Assembly: GCF_019578655.1 (NCBI RefSeq) | Contig: NC_063259.1 | Coordinates: forward strand, 18,876,489-18,940,488 | Direction of reading: 5' to 3' | Length of the DNA stretch: 64,000 nucleotides | From: Ricinus communis | Lineage: Eukaryota > Streptophyta > Magnoliopsida > Malpighiales > Euphorbiaceae | Shown here: piece after piece, positions 1 through 11,617 of the stretch | Layout of the letters: each line of letters begins with the position of its first letter | Position numbering within the stretch: the first letter of the stretch is position 1 | The notes under the pieces: generated by a model | Database searches by the model: none | Told to the model about the DNA's origin: nothing | What the model saw: only the letters and a program-made list of their open reading frames with translations | Program-made: the position numbers and the translations under genes

Positions 1-465
1 AAAAATCGGCCTACAAGGATTCACATTCCCTTGTAACATCCCTAATTAAACAGCAAATAAAAGTGCTAAATAAAGAAAATCTTTGTAACAGTATTAAAGG
101 CTGATTACAAAGGTTTTATTACACACTTAAAACTGAAATTCTAACAGCAAATTAAACAAAGAATAACTCCAAAACGTCCACCTTTATGAACAAAGAAAAC
201 CGAACATAATGAGCGGCAAATAGAGTAAGGAATAACTCCAAAAACGTCCACCTTTATGAACAACAAAAACTGAACATAATGAGCAGCAAATATTCCCCTT
301 CTCAAGCTTTTATTCAACCATCCAATTAAGGCAAGTGATAAAGGTTTGTTTTGATGAGAATCCCATGAAATGTTCTGATCTTTGCTTAGCATTTTCATGC
401 ACTAGCAAGGCATGGACCGTAGCATCATTATCTTGCACTTGAGCTGTGTGATGGACCTCTTGTTG
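1..465. other. unassigned AT-rich left edge
   Basis: No recognised gene. Short reading frames occur on the minus strand between about 141 and 480, but none matches a family I know and two overlapping frames are equally open, so neither is called. The stretch contains a tandem duplication (161-292) and joins array D near 466. Confidence 0.4.
161..292. repeat. two-copy 69-bp tandem duplication
   Basis: A unit starting GAATAACTCC at 161 recurs at 230 with a few substitutions and one extra A. Both units contain CGTCCACCTTTATGAACAA and end near GCAAATA. The period is 69 bp and only two copies are present. Confidence 0.85.
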
Positions 466-2046
466 GACTGATTCCATATCACTTACGCTTAGTCGTATGG
501 AAAAGAATAAAGAACTTGTGATTTATTTCCCTATCAGATCGATAATCCTACCTATATTCTGGTTTTGTTTGTTTATTTTGTGCCTTTCAGAAAATCACTA
601 TCTAGTAGGTTTGGTTTTTTTCTGGAGAGCATAAACACGAGTGTTTAGTGAAAGTATGAGGAAGCGACAATTATAGGCACCGAACCAATGCTTAAACAAA
701 TGTAAAGAAAGAAAATTAGTTGACCGAGTATTGATATCATTCTTTGAATGATCGTAGATGAATCTTCTGGAGGAAAGAAGGAACGACGAGAATCGTGGCA
801 CGCCCAATATTCTGATTCAGGTTTTGCACCATTAGAATCTCTATCATTCCTTGTTCCTTTTATTTCTTATTCCTCTAGGCATGAAGACTCTTGATGACAT
901 AAGGATTGGCATAAGGAATCAAAGGAACACAATTGACAAGTTTTACCGGTGGCATTGCAGCCTGACTTAATGATCAAGCAAGATGAGACCTAAATCCATG
1001 AGCGTGAGGGAGAAACCATGTTGCTTTATATTAGTCCAAGCGGGAATGCATGCATTTTGTTGTTTGGGACACATATAATGAAGTAATTTGAGCCCGAGTG
1101 TTGTTGACCAGTCAACCCCTCTCTAGTTTTCTATTTGACTTTAGTTTATTTATCTATGTTTAATTATTTATCCAAATTTAGTTTGTAGTTTGTTCTTCTT
1201 ATGGAATGAGGGATTTTTCACTTTGAAAACCACATGCAGCTGAATATTTTAGGCAAGTGAACATATTATTTGATCCTTACACTTAGCCATATGGAAGAGA
1301 ATAAAGAACTTACAATTTCTTTTCTTATTAGATATGACATCCTACCTGTGTTCTCATTTCTTCATTTCTTTATTCGTCCCTTTATAATCTATGTTTAGTA
1401 TGATGGTTCGTTTTTATTTGGCAAGCATAAACATGAGTGTTGAGTTAAAGTGTGTGGAAGCAGCAATCATAGGCACCGATCCAATGCTTGGAAAAATGTG
1501 AAAAAAGAAAATTGGTTGATCGAGTATTGATATTATTCTCCGAATGATCGCAGAGGAGTCTTTTGGAGGAAAGAGGAAACACGGAGTATCGAGGCACGCC
1601 CAAATATTCTGATTCAGGATTTCCACCATTGGAAGAAATCTTGATAAAAGTGGGAATGCAAGGGTTTCATGTCTAGAACGTATATAATTAAGTAATTCGC
1701 AATATTATTAGGTAGGCCCACATGAGTTTTCCCTTGGTTTTGCAAAGCTGGCTCATAAAATCTAGGACTGTGAGAGTTGTTAACTAGTCAATTCCTCTCT
1801 AGTCCATGATTTGACTTTAGTTTATTCATCATTCTTTATTTTATTTATTCATATTTAGCTTCTAGTTTCTTCTTCTTATGGCATGAGGGCTTTTGCACTA
1901 TAGAAATTGCATACAACTAAATACTTGGGGCAAGTGAGCATATTATTTCCATTTTCTACCTTGTGGGAGATTAAGTTTTGGGTTCGTACAAGAACTTTGC
2001 AGACTGATCAAGACTCATGCCAACAAACATAGACTTATCGCGCTAG
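466..2046 (-). repeat. array D, left arm (inverted orientation)
   Basis: At least two diverged units of an unidentified repeat, reading on the minus strand relative to the copies at 2047-9838. Landmarks are the complement of ATGGTGCAAATCCT near 820-833 and 1616-1630 (spacing about 800 bp), the complement of CAATGCCACCGGT near 950-985, and a CATATGGAAGAGAATAAAGA-type block near 495 and 1289. No transposon protein or terminal structure is seen. The family could be a long-period satellite or an old non-autonomous element; I cannot say which. Confidence 0.6.
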
Positions 2047-3019
2047 CAAACGAACAAATGAGAACATAGGTAGGATTTCATATCCGATAAGTAAAAAACT
2101 CGCCAGTTCTTTATTCTCTTCAATAGCTAAGCATAAGGATCAAATCAAATTGATTTAAACACAATGGTAGACAAAGAACACAAAAGAAATGAAGGACGTG
2201 AGCAATAAGTCTAGTTTCGCTAGTGTGAGTCTTTAGAAGTCCGCAAAGTTCTTGAAAGAACACATAACTTAATTCTCTGCAAGGTAGAAAACTAAAATAA
2301 TATGCTCACTAGTCTCATTCGGTTGCATGTGGTTTTCATAATGTGAAAACCCTCAGTCCATAAAAAGAAGAAACTAGAAGCTAAATATAAATAAATAAAT
2401 CAAGTAAGATGAATAAACTAAAGTCAAATAAAGAACTAGAGAGGAGTTGACTGGCCAACAACTCTTGTATTCCTAAATTTTATAAGCCAACTTAATGAAA
2501 AAGAAGAGCAATTCATGTGGGTCTACCTAATAACACTTTGGCCAAATTACTTCATCATATGTGTCCCAAATATCAAAATATAGGCATTCCTGCTTAGATT
2601 AATCGAAAGCAATATGATTTCTCCATCACACGCGTGGATTTGCCTCTTGTCCTACTTGATCATCAAGTCATGGCCAATGACACCGTTGAAGCTTATCACT
2701 TATGTTCCCATGATTCCTTAATGAAAACAAGGGGAAATTCATATGGCCGTAACTAGCCACACTCAAACCCAATATACCTTATTATATGCCTCACAAATAT
2801 TAAAACACGCACATGAACATGAATGATAAGTCTATGCTCATTAGCGCGAGTGTTGATAAGTTTGCAAAGTTCTTGAAAGCACCCATAACTTGATTTCCCG
2901 CAAGGTAGATAATTCAGATATTATGCTCACTAGCCTCAAGTATTCGACTGCATATAGTTTTTATAGTGTGAAAGCCCTCATTTAATAGAAAAAAGAAACT
3001 AGAAGCTAAATATGAATAA
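2047..3019 (+). repeat. array D, right arm, first part
   Basis: Units in plus orientation begin at a head-to-head junction near 2046. The block GAACAAATGAGAACATAGGT at 2051 is followed by the marker GAGCAATAAGTCTAG near 2200; a second shorter copy of that marker lies near 2820. The run is cut at 3019 by insertion of element C+ and resumes at 6904. Confidence 0.6.
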
Positions 3020-3024
3020 ATGAA

Positions 3025-4562
3025 TGATATCGTTGATATTACACATGTTTGCATGCTTGAATTTGAGTTGTTTTTAGGGCAAATTATGTGTTTTTGTAGT
3101 AGAATCACCTTGTTTTAATTCTCTTTCTGTCTTAAGTGTTTTTCTAGGTACATCATCAAAGTTAGAGAGAAATCAGACTACAATTAGGAAGAAATGGACG
3201 AATGGGCATGTTAGCCTGTTCAACACGCTTGTGCTGAGGAGCACGATCAGGGTTAGAGGGCATGCTGAAACCCTTACCCATGGCGAGAAGAAGCAATTTG
3301 CAACATGGTTTTCGAGAGTGACACGGCCTAGGAGCATGCCCGTGTTGAGCAGTGTGGCCCAATTCCAAGTCGTGCTGGAGAAGGCCAAATGTACAATTTT
3401 AGCTCAACACGGCAAGAATCCAGGAGCACAACCAAATCCAATTCCAAGTCGTGCTGGAGAAGGCTAGATGTACAATTTTAATTTATAAGAAAAGAAAATG
3501 AAAGAGAAAAGGAGTATGGCTAGGGATTCTAGAGAGTCGAGAGAGAGAATTTCGGGGTATTCAAGACAGACTTTGAGAGTAACCTTCTAGACAATCAATA
3601 GGAGGAAAAACAGAGATGAATTCCATTTCAACATCATCCAGATAGCTATTTTTGAGGATTTGATTGACGATTCAAAGGAAAGAAGAAGGAGATCTTGAGC
3701 TGTAGAGATTGGATCTAGAGTTATTCAAGAGGGGATACCATTTCTACCATTTGAGAAAAGGGTGTTCATGTTCTTTTCGATTCTTGTTTACTTTGTATTT
3801 GATTCTTATATTAGTTTAATCATGAACATGTGTAACTAATCTTATTAAACCCATTTGGGGGTGATTTTTAGCCATGCTAGTCTTGTTTTGTGCTTAAGTG
3901 ATTGAATTGTTGATTTAAGATTGTAGTTTTCATTCAAGTATAATACAATCTTTCTTCTTCATTATTGAATCAATTTGAGAACTCCTTTATAATTGAGAAA
4001 TTAAATTGAGTTTGGATAATTGCTTGTATGATGAAGTGATTTGTATCTTAGAGATAAGTGTAATAACTTACTGGAACAAGGACTAGACAGGAACAAGGAC
4101 TAGACATTCTTATTAGTGGTAATTTAGAGATTAATGCTATTCTAAAATCAATTGTTAGGAAGAGATTCTAACTTTAGATCTTTAAGATTAGGAGTTGGTT
4201 AATTCGAGAGTGAGGCTAATTCATTTATGAAATTATCCACAGATCACAATTCTTAATCAATCAATTCATAATTTATTATGTTTAAGTCGGCTAAATAAAG
4301 GGAATCCCTAATTGGATTAACTCATCTCATTGTCTTTTTTCCAAACTTTCATTCTCTTTGTTAAAATTTAGTTTTCATTTGCATTCTCAATTATTTTTAG
4401 TTAATGATCTTCACCACCTTTTGATCAGTTGGATAATAGGAGTAGCTTAGTAGCAGTAGCTTCCTAGTTCCCGTGGGATACGACATTGATACTTGCCATA
4501 GCTAGATTACATTTGATAAGTGCACTTGTCTATAGATTGCTAGTCATGTTTAGCCAACATCA
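3025..4562 (+). repeat. 5' LTR of C+
   Basis: Begins TGATATCGTTGAT and ends TAGCCAACATCA immediately before the primer site, about 1538 bp. A weak TATA-like AATTTATAAG lies near 3480. GC-rich stretches with CACGG-type half-palindromes occur at 3200-3440. A related inverted copy is the LTR at 57399-58754. Confidence 0.85.
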
Positions 4563-4568
4563 AGTTTT

Positions 4569-4586
4569 TGGCACCACTATCGGGGA
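4569..4586 (+). promoter_or_regulatory. degenerate tRNA-Asp primer-binding site of C+
   Basis: TGGCACCACTATCGGGGA differs at a few positions from the intact site at 11432 (TGGCGCCGTTGCCGGGGA), which is complementary to the 3' end of plant tRNA-Asp(GUC). It lies 6 bp after the LTR end, as expected for a minus-strand priming site. Confidence 0.75.
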
Positions 4587-4718
4587 CCTATTTTGAGAAA
4601 TATTATGAACTGTGTTCTTGTTAATTTAGCCATTTATTCTTTGTTCTTTATTTGTATATATTTGATTTTATTCTTTTATTCATTTGAGTTGTTGGTTATT
4701 CGTTATTCCAGGTAGTGT

Positions 4719-6436
4719 ATGACCAGGAGATCTAATCCTGATCTAGTAGACCCTCTACCAAAACCAGAGCGATCCCTCAAGTAGTTGAGGAAGTAATTGA
4801 ACATAGAGGAGGAAAAGATTCAGGTTGGGAAAACCGTAGTGGAGAGTGAATCAGAAGAAACTACAGTAGAGATGGCAGACACAAACGACAACAATGAGAA
4901 TAACCAGACGATGCATGATGTTACGAAACCATCGCTAGAGTGGATGCGAACATGCATTACAAGACCGGTTGTCGCTGCTAATAATTTTGAAATAAAGCCT
5001 AATATGATTCAGATGGTTAGAAAACGGTTCAGTTTGGAGGCTTGCCAAATGAGGATCCTAATGCGCATATAGCGAGTTCCTTGGAGATTTGTAATACCTT
5101 CAAGATTATTAGGATAACAGACGATGAAATTCGTCTCCACTTGTTTCCATTTTCTTTGAGGTATAGAACAAAGTTGTGGCTACAGTCATTTGGAATTCTT
5201 CAACAGAGAAATTTCTATTTAAGTACTTTCCTCCCCCTAAAATTGTTAAACTTAGGAATGACATATCTTTTTTTGTGCAGTTTGACGATGAGTTGATGTA
5301 CGACACCTGAGAGAGGTACAAGGACCTACTATGATGCTGCCCACACCATGGACTACCAATCTAGTTACAGGTACAAACTTTTTATAATGGTTTGAATTTG
5401 GCTACTAAGCAGATGGTAGACGCAGCTGCGGGTGGTTCTTTGAGTAGCAAGACACCAGAGCAAGCCCAAAGGATGATAGAGGAGATGGCCACAACAATTA
5501 CTAGTGGGCACACTACTAGAAGCAAGACGGACGTCAAGGAAGTATACACCAGTTGGATGCCACTATAGCCTTGGTGGCTAAAGTGGAGAGAAAATTGATC
5601 AACTCTAGATGCCTGTCCAAGCAGCTCAATCAAGTTGTGAGTTTTATGGTGGCCCACATTTCAGTAGTAATTATATATTGGGAGGTATGTTTATTTCTTC
5701 TTCATCTAACCATGAACAGGTGGACTATATGGGCAGTTAGCCTAGGCTGTAGAACAACCCGTATAGCAACACTTATAATCTCAGATGGAGAAACCATCCG
5801 AACTTCGGATGGAGAACAACAACAACCATGGGCCACCAGGGTTTTAGCGACTATATCAGCAGCCACAACAATCCATTCTCCTACCTCAGTCTCCTTAGAC
5901 TCAAGAGAAAAAGCCTAACCTAGAGGAGCTGATGATGAAGTTTTGTGTCCGTTTCAGAGACTAGATTCCAGCAGATGGACACAGCTCTCAGAAATCAACA
6001 AGCCTCCATTTAGAACTTAGAGAATCAAATAGGCCATTATTCTAAGATGATGGCTGAGAGGCAACCGGGGACTTTGACCTAGCAATATAGAGTCTAACCC
6101 GAGAGAGCATGTGGATGCAATCACTTTGCGGCCAGGTAAATATAATCCTAGTTATGTTCCTATTCCTAATGATGATGATGTTGTGTAGGTAGATTTAGAA
6201 AGCTTGAACTTAAGGTAGGGGATGAGACTGTCACTTTTGACTTGAATAATTCTATGAAACAGTCTTTAGATTATGATGATGTTGTGTATTCTATTAATGT
6301 ACTTGATGATGTTGAGACACAATTGCAGGAAATGTTGGTTGAAGACCTTTTATAAGTTACTTTGCCAATGGAAGATGAGCATGACCTGTCAAATGAGAAA
6401 GTGTTAGAGCAGCTTGAATTTTTATTAGTAAATGAA
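4719..6436 (+). pseudogene. Athila-like gag remnant with protease deletion
   Basis: The ATG at 4719 starts MTRRSNPDLVDP, the usual start of Athila-type gag. Gag core motifs follow in shifted frames: NNFEIKPNMIQMV near 4980, a LEICNTFK segment near 5085 and RLHLFPFSLR near 5135. A zinc-knuckle region reads CEFYGGPH near 5640, with the second and last cysteines replaced. Several in-frame stops and frameshifts break it. Near 6190 the sequence jumps from the post-gag linker to the post-protease linker, and the acidic DEHDLSNEKVLEQLEFLL segment follows near 6375. Compared with element B about 0.66 kb containing the protease is missing. Non-functional. Confidence 0.75.
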
Positions 6437-6898
6437 AACAAGACATTCTTATTAGCGATAATTTAGAGATTAATGCTATTCTCAAATCAATTATTAGGAA
6501 GAGATTCCAACTTTAGATCTTTAGGATTATGAATTGGTTAACTCGAGAGAGAGGCCAATTCATTTAAGAAATTATCCACATATCACAATTCTTCATCAAT
6601 CAATTCATAACTGATTACTTTTAAGCCGGCTAGCTAAAAGGAATCCCCAATTGGTTAACTCATCTCATTGTGTTTTCCAAACTTTCATTCTCTTTATTAA
6701 AATTTAGATTTCATTTGCATTCTCAATCATTTTTAGTTAATGATCTTCACCACCTTTTGATCGATTGGATAATAGGAGTAGCATAGTAGTAGTACCTTCT
6801 CAGTTCCTATAGGATACGACATTGATACTTGCCATAGCTATATTACATTCAATAGGTGCACTTGCTTATAGATTGCTAGTCCTGTTTAGCCAGCATCA
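6437..6898 (+). repeat. truncated 3' LTR of C+
   Basis: Matches the last 480 bp or so of the 5' LTR (from about 4085 to 4562) and ends CAGCATCA before the ATGAA duplication. U3 and the promoter part are missing. Confidence 0.85.
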
Positions 6899-6903
6899 AT
6901 GAA

Positions 6904-9838
6904 TAAAGAAAGATAAATAAACTAAAGTCAAATCAAGAATTAGAGAGGAGTTGATTGGTCAACAACTCCTGTAGTTCCAAATTTTAAGAGCCAGCATAAC
7001 TAAAACAAGGAAAATTCACGCGGCCCTACCTAATAATACTTTAAACCAAATTATTTCATTATATGCATCCCAAACATTAAAATGCTCATATTCCTGATTG
7101 TAACTAAAGTGAAATCATGAACGAGAGAGGAATTAACTAGTCAATAACTCTCGTAGCCCCAAACTTTATTAGCCAGCTTAATAAAAAAGTTAGAAATGCA
7201 TGTGGGTCTACTTAATAACACTTTGATCCAAATTACTTCATTATATGCATCTCAAACATCAAAACGCTCACATTACCGCTTATATTATGCTTGGATTAAT
7301 TGAAAACAACTGATTTCTCCCTTACACCCGTGGATTAATGTCTCGTCGTGCTTGATCATCAGACTAAATCTCAATGCCACCGGTCAAGCTTATCAATTAC
7401 GTGCCCATGATTCCTTATGCCAATCCTTATGTCATTAGGATTCCGCGTGCATATAGGAACAAGGAATAATGGAGATTCGAATGGTGCAAATCCTAAATCA
7501 TAAGATTAGGGCATGCTGTAACTCTCGTCATTCCCTCTTTCCTCTGAAAGATTCGTTTGCGAACATTCGGAAAATAATATCAATACTCCATCAACTAATT
7601 TTCTTTTATCACATTTTCCAAGCATTGGATCAGTGTGTATGATTGCCGCTTCCATGCACTTTAACTCAAAACTCGTGTTTATACTCTTCAAATAAAATTA
7701 AACCATCATACTAGACAAAGATTAGAAAGAGAGGAACAAAAGAAATGAATAAAATGAGAACATGGGTAGTATTTCAAATTCAATACAGAAAGAAATCAGA
7801 AGTTCTTTATTTTCTTCCATACGGCTAAGCATAAGATCAAAGCAAATTGATTTAAACACAAGGGTAGAAAAAGAACAAAAAAGAAAGGAAAGATATGAGC
7901 AATAGGTCTATGTTCGCTAGCGCGAGTCTAGATAAGTCTACAAAGATCTTGAAACAACCCATAACTTGATTTCTCGCAAGGTAGAAAACTGAAGTAATAT
8001 GCTCAGTAGCCTCAAGTATTCAGTTGCATGAGTTTCTATAGCGTGAAAGACCTCATTCCATAAAAAGAACAAATGAGAAGCTAAATATGAATAAATAAAT
8101 AAAGAATAATGAATAAAATAAAGTCAAATCATGAACCAAAGAGGAGTTGACTGGTCAACAACTCTCGTAGTAACAGTCTGACCAAAATTACTTCATTATA
8201 TGCATCCCAAAAATCAAAATACTTGCAATCCCATATGTATTATGCTTGGATTAATTGAAAACAACATGATTTCTCCCTTACGCATGTGGATTTACGGCTA
8301 GTCCTGCTTGATCATCAACTAAGCCCCAATGCCACCGGTTAATCTTGTCAATTGCATTCCCATGATTCTTTATTCCAATCCTTCTATCATCAAGATTCCT
8401 TGTTCATAGAGGAACACGGAATGATGGAGATCATAATGGTGCAAATCCTAGATTGGAATATCTAAGCATGCCTCGATTCTCGAGGTTCCCTATTTCCTCT
8501 AAGAGAATTGTTCACGATCATTCGGAGAATGATATCAATACTTCATCAACTAAATCTCTTTCTTCTCATTTTTCTAAGCATTGGATCGGTGCCTATGGTT
8601 GCCTCTTCCACGTGCTTAAACTCAATACTCGTGTTTATGCTTGCCAAATAAAATAAAACCATCATAATATACATATATTAGAAAGAGACGAATAAAAGGA
8701 ACAAACATATGAGAACCTAGGTAGGATTTCGTATTTGATAAGAAAAGAAATTGCAAGTTCTTTATTCTCTTCCATGGCTTCAAATCGAATTGATTTAAAC
8801 ACATCGATAGACAAAGAACACAAAATAAAGGAAGGACATGAGCGACAAGTCTAGGTTCGCTATTGCGAGTCTTCATAAGTTCGCAAAGTTTTTGAAAGAA
8901 CCAATAACTTGATTTCCCATAAGGTAGAAAACTAAAATAATATGCCCACTAGGCTTAAATATTCGGTTGCATGTGGTTTTCATAGTGCGGAAGCCTTATT
9001 CCATAAGAAGAAGCAATTAAAAGCTAAATATGAATGAGAAAATAAAGAAAGATGAATAAACTAAAGTTAAATCAAGAGCTAGACAAGAGTTGACAGGCCA
9101 ACAACTCTCATAGCCCCATTCGTGTGGGCCTATCTAATCACACTTTTCGGGCCAAATTACTTTAGTTTATGCATCCCAAACATCAAAATGTGCACATTCT
9201 CGCTTGGATTAATCAAAATAAACATAATTTCTCCATCACGCGAGTGGAATTGCATCTCATCCTATTTGATTATCAAGACACGCTCCAATGCCACTAACAG
9301 TCCGACCCAAATTACTTCATTATATGCATCCTAAAAATCAAAATACTTGCAATCCCATATGTATTATGCTTGGATTAATTGAAAACAATATGATTTCTCC
9401 CTTATGCATGTGGATTTATAGCTCGTCCTGCTTGATCATCAGCTAAGCCCCAATGCCACCGGTTAATCTTGTCAATTGCATTTCGATGATTTTTTATACC
9501 AATCCTTGTGTCATCAAGAGTCCTCATTCATAAAGGAATAAGGAATAATAGAGATACTAATGGTGCAAATCCTGGAGCAGAATATCTAGGCATGCCTCGA
9601 TTCTCGAGGTTCCCTCTTTCCTCTAAGAGAATTGTTTGTGATCATTCGGAGAGTGATATCAACACTCCATCAACTAATTCTCTTTCTTCTCATTTGTCCA
9701 AGCATTGGATTGGTGCCTATGGTTGCCTCTTCCATGCGATTAAACTCAACACTCGTGTTTATGCTCACCAAATAAAATAAAACCATCATACTATACATAT
9801 ATGAGAAAGAGACAAACAAAAGAAACAAACATGTGAGA
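6904..9838 (+). repeat. array D, right arm, second part
   Basis: About three plus-orientation units. The marker ATGGTGCAAATCCT occurs at 7481, 8436 and about 9560; the marker near GAGCAATAGGTCTATG occurs at about 7888 and 8832. Each unit carries CAATGCCACCGGT, a CATGCCTCGATTCTCGAGG segment (except the decayed 7506 copy) and an AAATAAAATAAAACCATCAT tail. A further local duplication of about 170 bp lies at 6925-7270. A frame of about 62 codons is open in two units but broken in a third, so it is not called as a gene. The array ends at 9838 against E1. Confidence 0.6.
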
Positions 9839-9957
9839 AGGATAGATCATACTTTAGTATACGTGCTTCTCGAGAGATGGATGGATACTAAAACCTTTCA
9901 CACTCCGGTTAGTGGTTGACACTGTCTCCACTCTTTCACTGCCATTACATTGATAGA
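9839..9957 (+). pseudogene. antisense PMD-like gene of E1, 5' fragment
   Basis: This 119-bp piece matches the E2 copy near 41747-41865, where the frame reads HTFVYSLLERWMD and then FHTPVGEL, a plant-mobile-domain signature. In E1 it is followed by the inserted A+ element and continues at 16302. The first part of the gene is absent because E1 is joined directly to array D at 9838. Confidence 0.7.
9953..9957. repeat. target-site duplication of A+, left
   Basis: ATAGA directly before the 5' LTR is repeated exactly at 16297-16301 after the 3' LTR. Confidence 0.9.
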
Positions 9958-11425
9958 TGATGAGCATAGTTTTACACATATTTGCTTGCATATTATTGCG
10001 TATGTTCTTAGCAATTATTATGCTTTTATTCCCAGATCACCCGTGTTTTATGTTCTTTTGCATTTCAGGAACATTTATAGGACCATCATCGGTGTTTAAG
10101 CAATTATAGATCAATACGTGCGGAAACGGACGAGAATTCATCAATATCGGACAAGAGCCCGCAATCCATACATTGAGCACGGCCTGGACTCTGGCCGTGC
10201 TCAACCATTGGCTTTGATTCTTGAAATTGGCACTTTGGGCACGGTTTCAGATAGCCACCACGGCCTTGACGGCCCGTGGTGGCCAACACGGGAGGAACAC
10301 TACCGTGGTGAAACCCTACTTGGTGAGATCCATAAGCCAAAGACGGCCTCGGACTTCGTCACGAGCAAAGACGGCCTTGAACAGTCGTGCTGAGTTAAAT
10401 ATATAAGAGAAAATGAGTTTTTCTTAAGGAGAGAGGGAAAAAGAGTGACATTGAGCCCTAGTGGTCGGTTCGGTTTCGCACAATCGAGTGCAGAGAGAGT
10501 TGGAGTAGAATCCCGGAATCGTAAGATTCCGAGTGCAAAACAGAGTGGAGCAATTCAAGAGGCAGTTTGGGAGATTAATCAAAGTGTAGATCTAGATTTG
10601 GAGCTCGCTCATCCAATTCCGAGAGAAAAGGGTGTACATGTTTTATTTTCATTATTCTTTCATTGTAATTGATTTCCTAGATTATTTTAAACATGAACAT
10701 GTTTAGCTAAATTGATTAAATCCATTGGGATTTCTTTGCTATATTGGTTTGATATTATATTGTTGGATTGTTTGAGTTGGTTTTGTATTCTTCTTGTTTT
10801 CAGTGTTAATAAGATTATGCATTATTCATGAGACGTTGTGAATTATGATGTTTAGATTGCTTTATGAGATTGAGAAATCTGTTTGGCAATTGGAACTTTG
10901 AATAACAAGAACTGGTTAATAATCGCTTAGAGATAAGGATAATTAACTAGCCGGATTAAGAATTAACAAAGCTTAATAGAGGCGGATTAAAGCTTAATGC
11001 TAATTTAAGAATCAATCGTTAGGAAGAGATTCCAACTTTAGGTTATTAGGTTTAGGAATTCGGTTATCTCGAGAGAGAAACCGAATTCGGTTAAGAATTC
11101 GTCCACGGGTAGCATAATTAGACTCTCCGATCCTTTATCTTTTGTTTGATTGCCAACTAGTTTAGATTCCCTTTGGGTTTGTCTTCTTGTCTTGATTATT
11201 TCACTTATCAATTACTCCTGCATCTCCCTTAGAACTTAGCTCGTAGTTAATAGTTAGTTTAGAATTTATTCATCATCCATTTTAGGTTAATATAACAAAG
11301 AACAAAGAAGTAACTCTGGGCTTTCGCTTTCCCGAGGAATACGACCTTGATACTCGCCATTAGTGCTAGACTGCATCGATAGGTACACTGCCTTAGATTG
11401 TAGCTAACACGAGTAGCACACATCA
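9958..11425 (+). repeat. 5' LTR of A+
   Basis: TGATGAGCATAG...AGCACACATCA, 1468 bp. It contains a GC-rich hairpin block (10175-10290) with perfect arms GAGCACGGCC / GGCCGTGCTC at 10175-10202 and CCACCACGG / CCGTGGTGG at 10254-10282. A strong TATA box follows at 10397-10407. The 3' end has the CCCGAGGAATACGACCTTGA block shared with the other A and B LTRs. Confidence 0.9.
10397..10407 (+). promoter_or_regulatory. TATA box of the A+ 5' LTR
   Basis: AAATATATAAG lies downstream of the GC-rich hairpins and upstream of a purine-rich GGAGAGAGGGAAAAA leader. It is the best core-promoter candidate for this LTR, and the same motif recurs at the equivalent place in the other A-family LTRs. Confidence 0.65.
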
Positions 11426-11431
11426 AGTTTT

Positions 11432-11449
11432 TGGCGCCGTTGCCGGGGA
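11432..11449 (+). promoter_or_regulatory. tRNA-Asp primer-binding site of A+
   Basis: TGGCGCCGTTGCCGGGGA is complementary to the 3' end of plant tRNA-Asp(GUC) including its CCA. It lies 6 bp after the 5' LTR. This primer choice is typical of Athila elements. Confidence 0.9.
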
Positions 11450-11617
11450 ATTGTTTGAAAACTAGAGTGAAATTTGCTATTTGTTAATTTAGCCATATTT
11501 TTTTCTTTTTTATTATTTTATGATTTTTATTTTTATATGTTTATCTATTTTATTTTATTTGTACATATTTATTTAGCTTAAGTTTATGATTCAGATAGTG
11601 AATGATAAGGAGGTTCA

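Larger units (their letters stand above)
3025..6898 (+). mobile_element. Athila-like LTR element C+ (deleted)
   Basis: Ty3/Gypsy element with a complete 5' LTR (3025-4562), a degenerate tRNA-Asp primer site, a broken gag and only the last 462 bp of its 3' LTR. It is flanked by the 5-bp duplication ATGAA (3020-3024 and 6899-6903). The flanks join into array D sequence that matches an uninterrupted unit near 9013-9060, confirming the empty site. Protease, RT, RNase H, integrase and the front of the 3' LTR are deleted; the internal-to-LTR junction near 6436 shows short AACAAG homology. Confidence 0.85.

Noticed and set aside
141..398. 85-codon minus-strand frame at the left edge
   Set aside because: It runs through the 69-bp tandem duplication, and an alternative overlapping frame is equally open; no family recognised.
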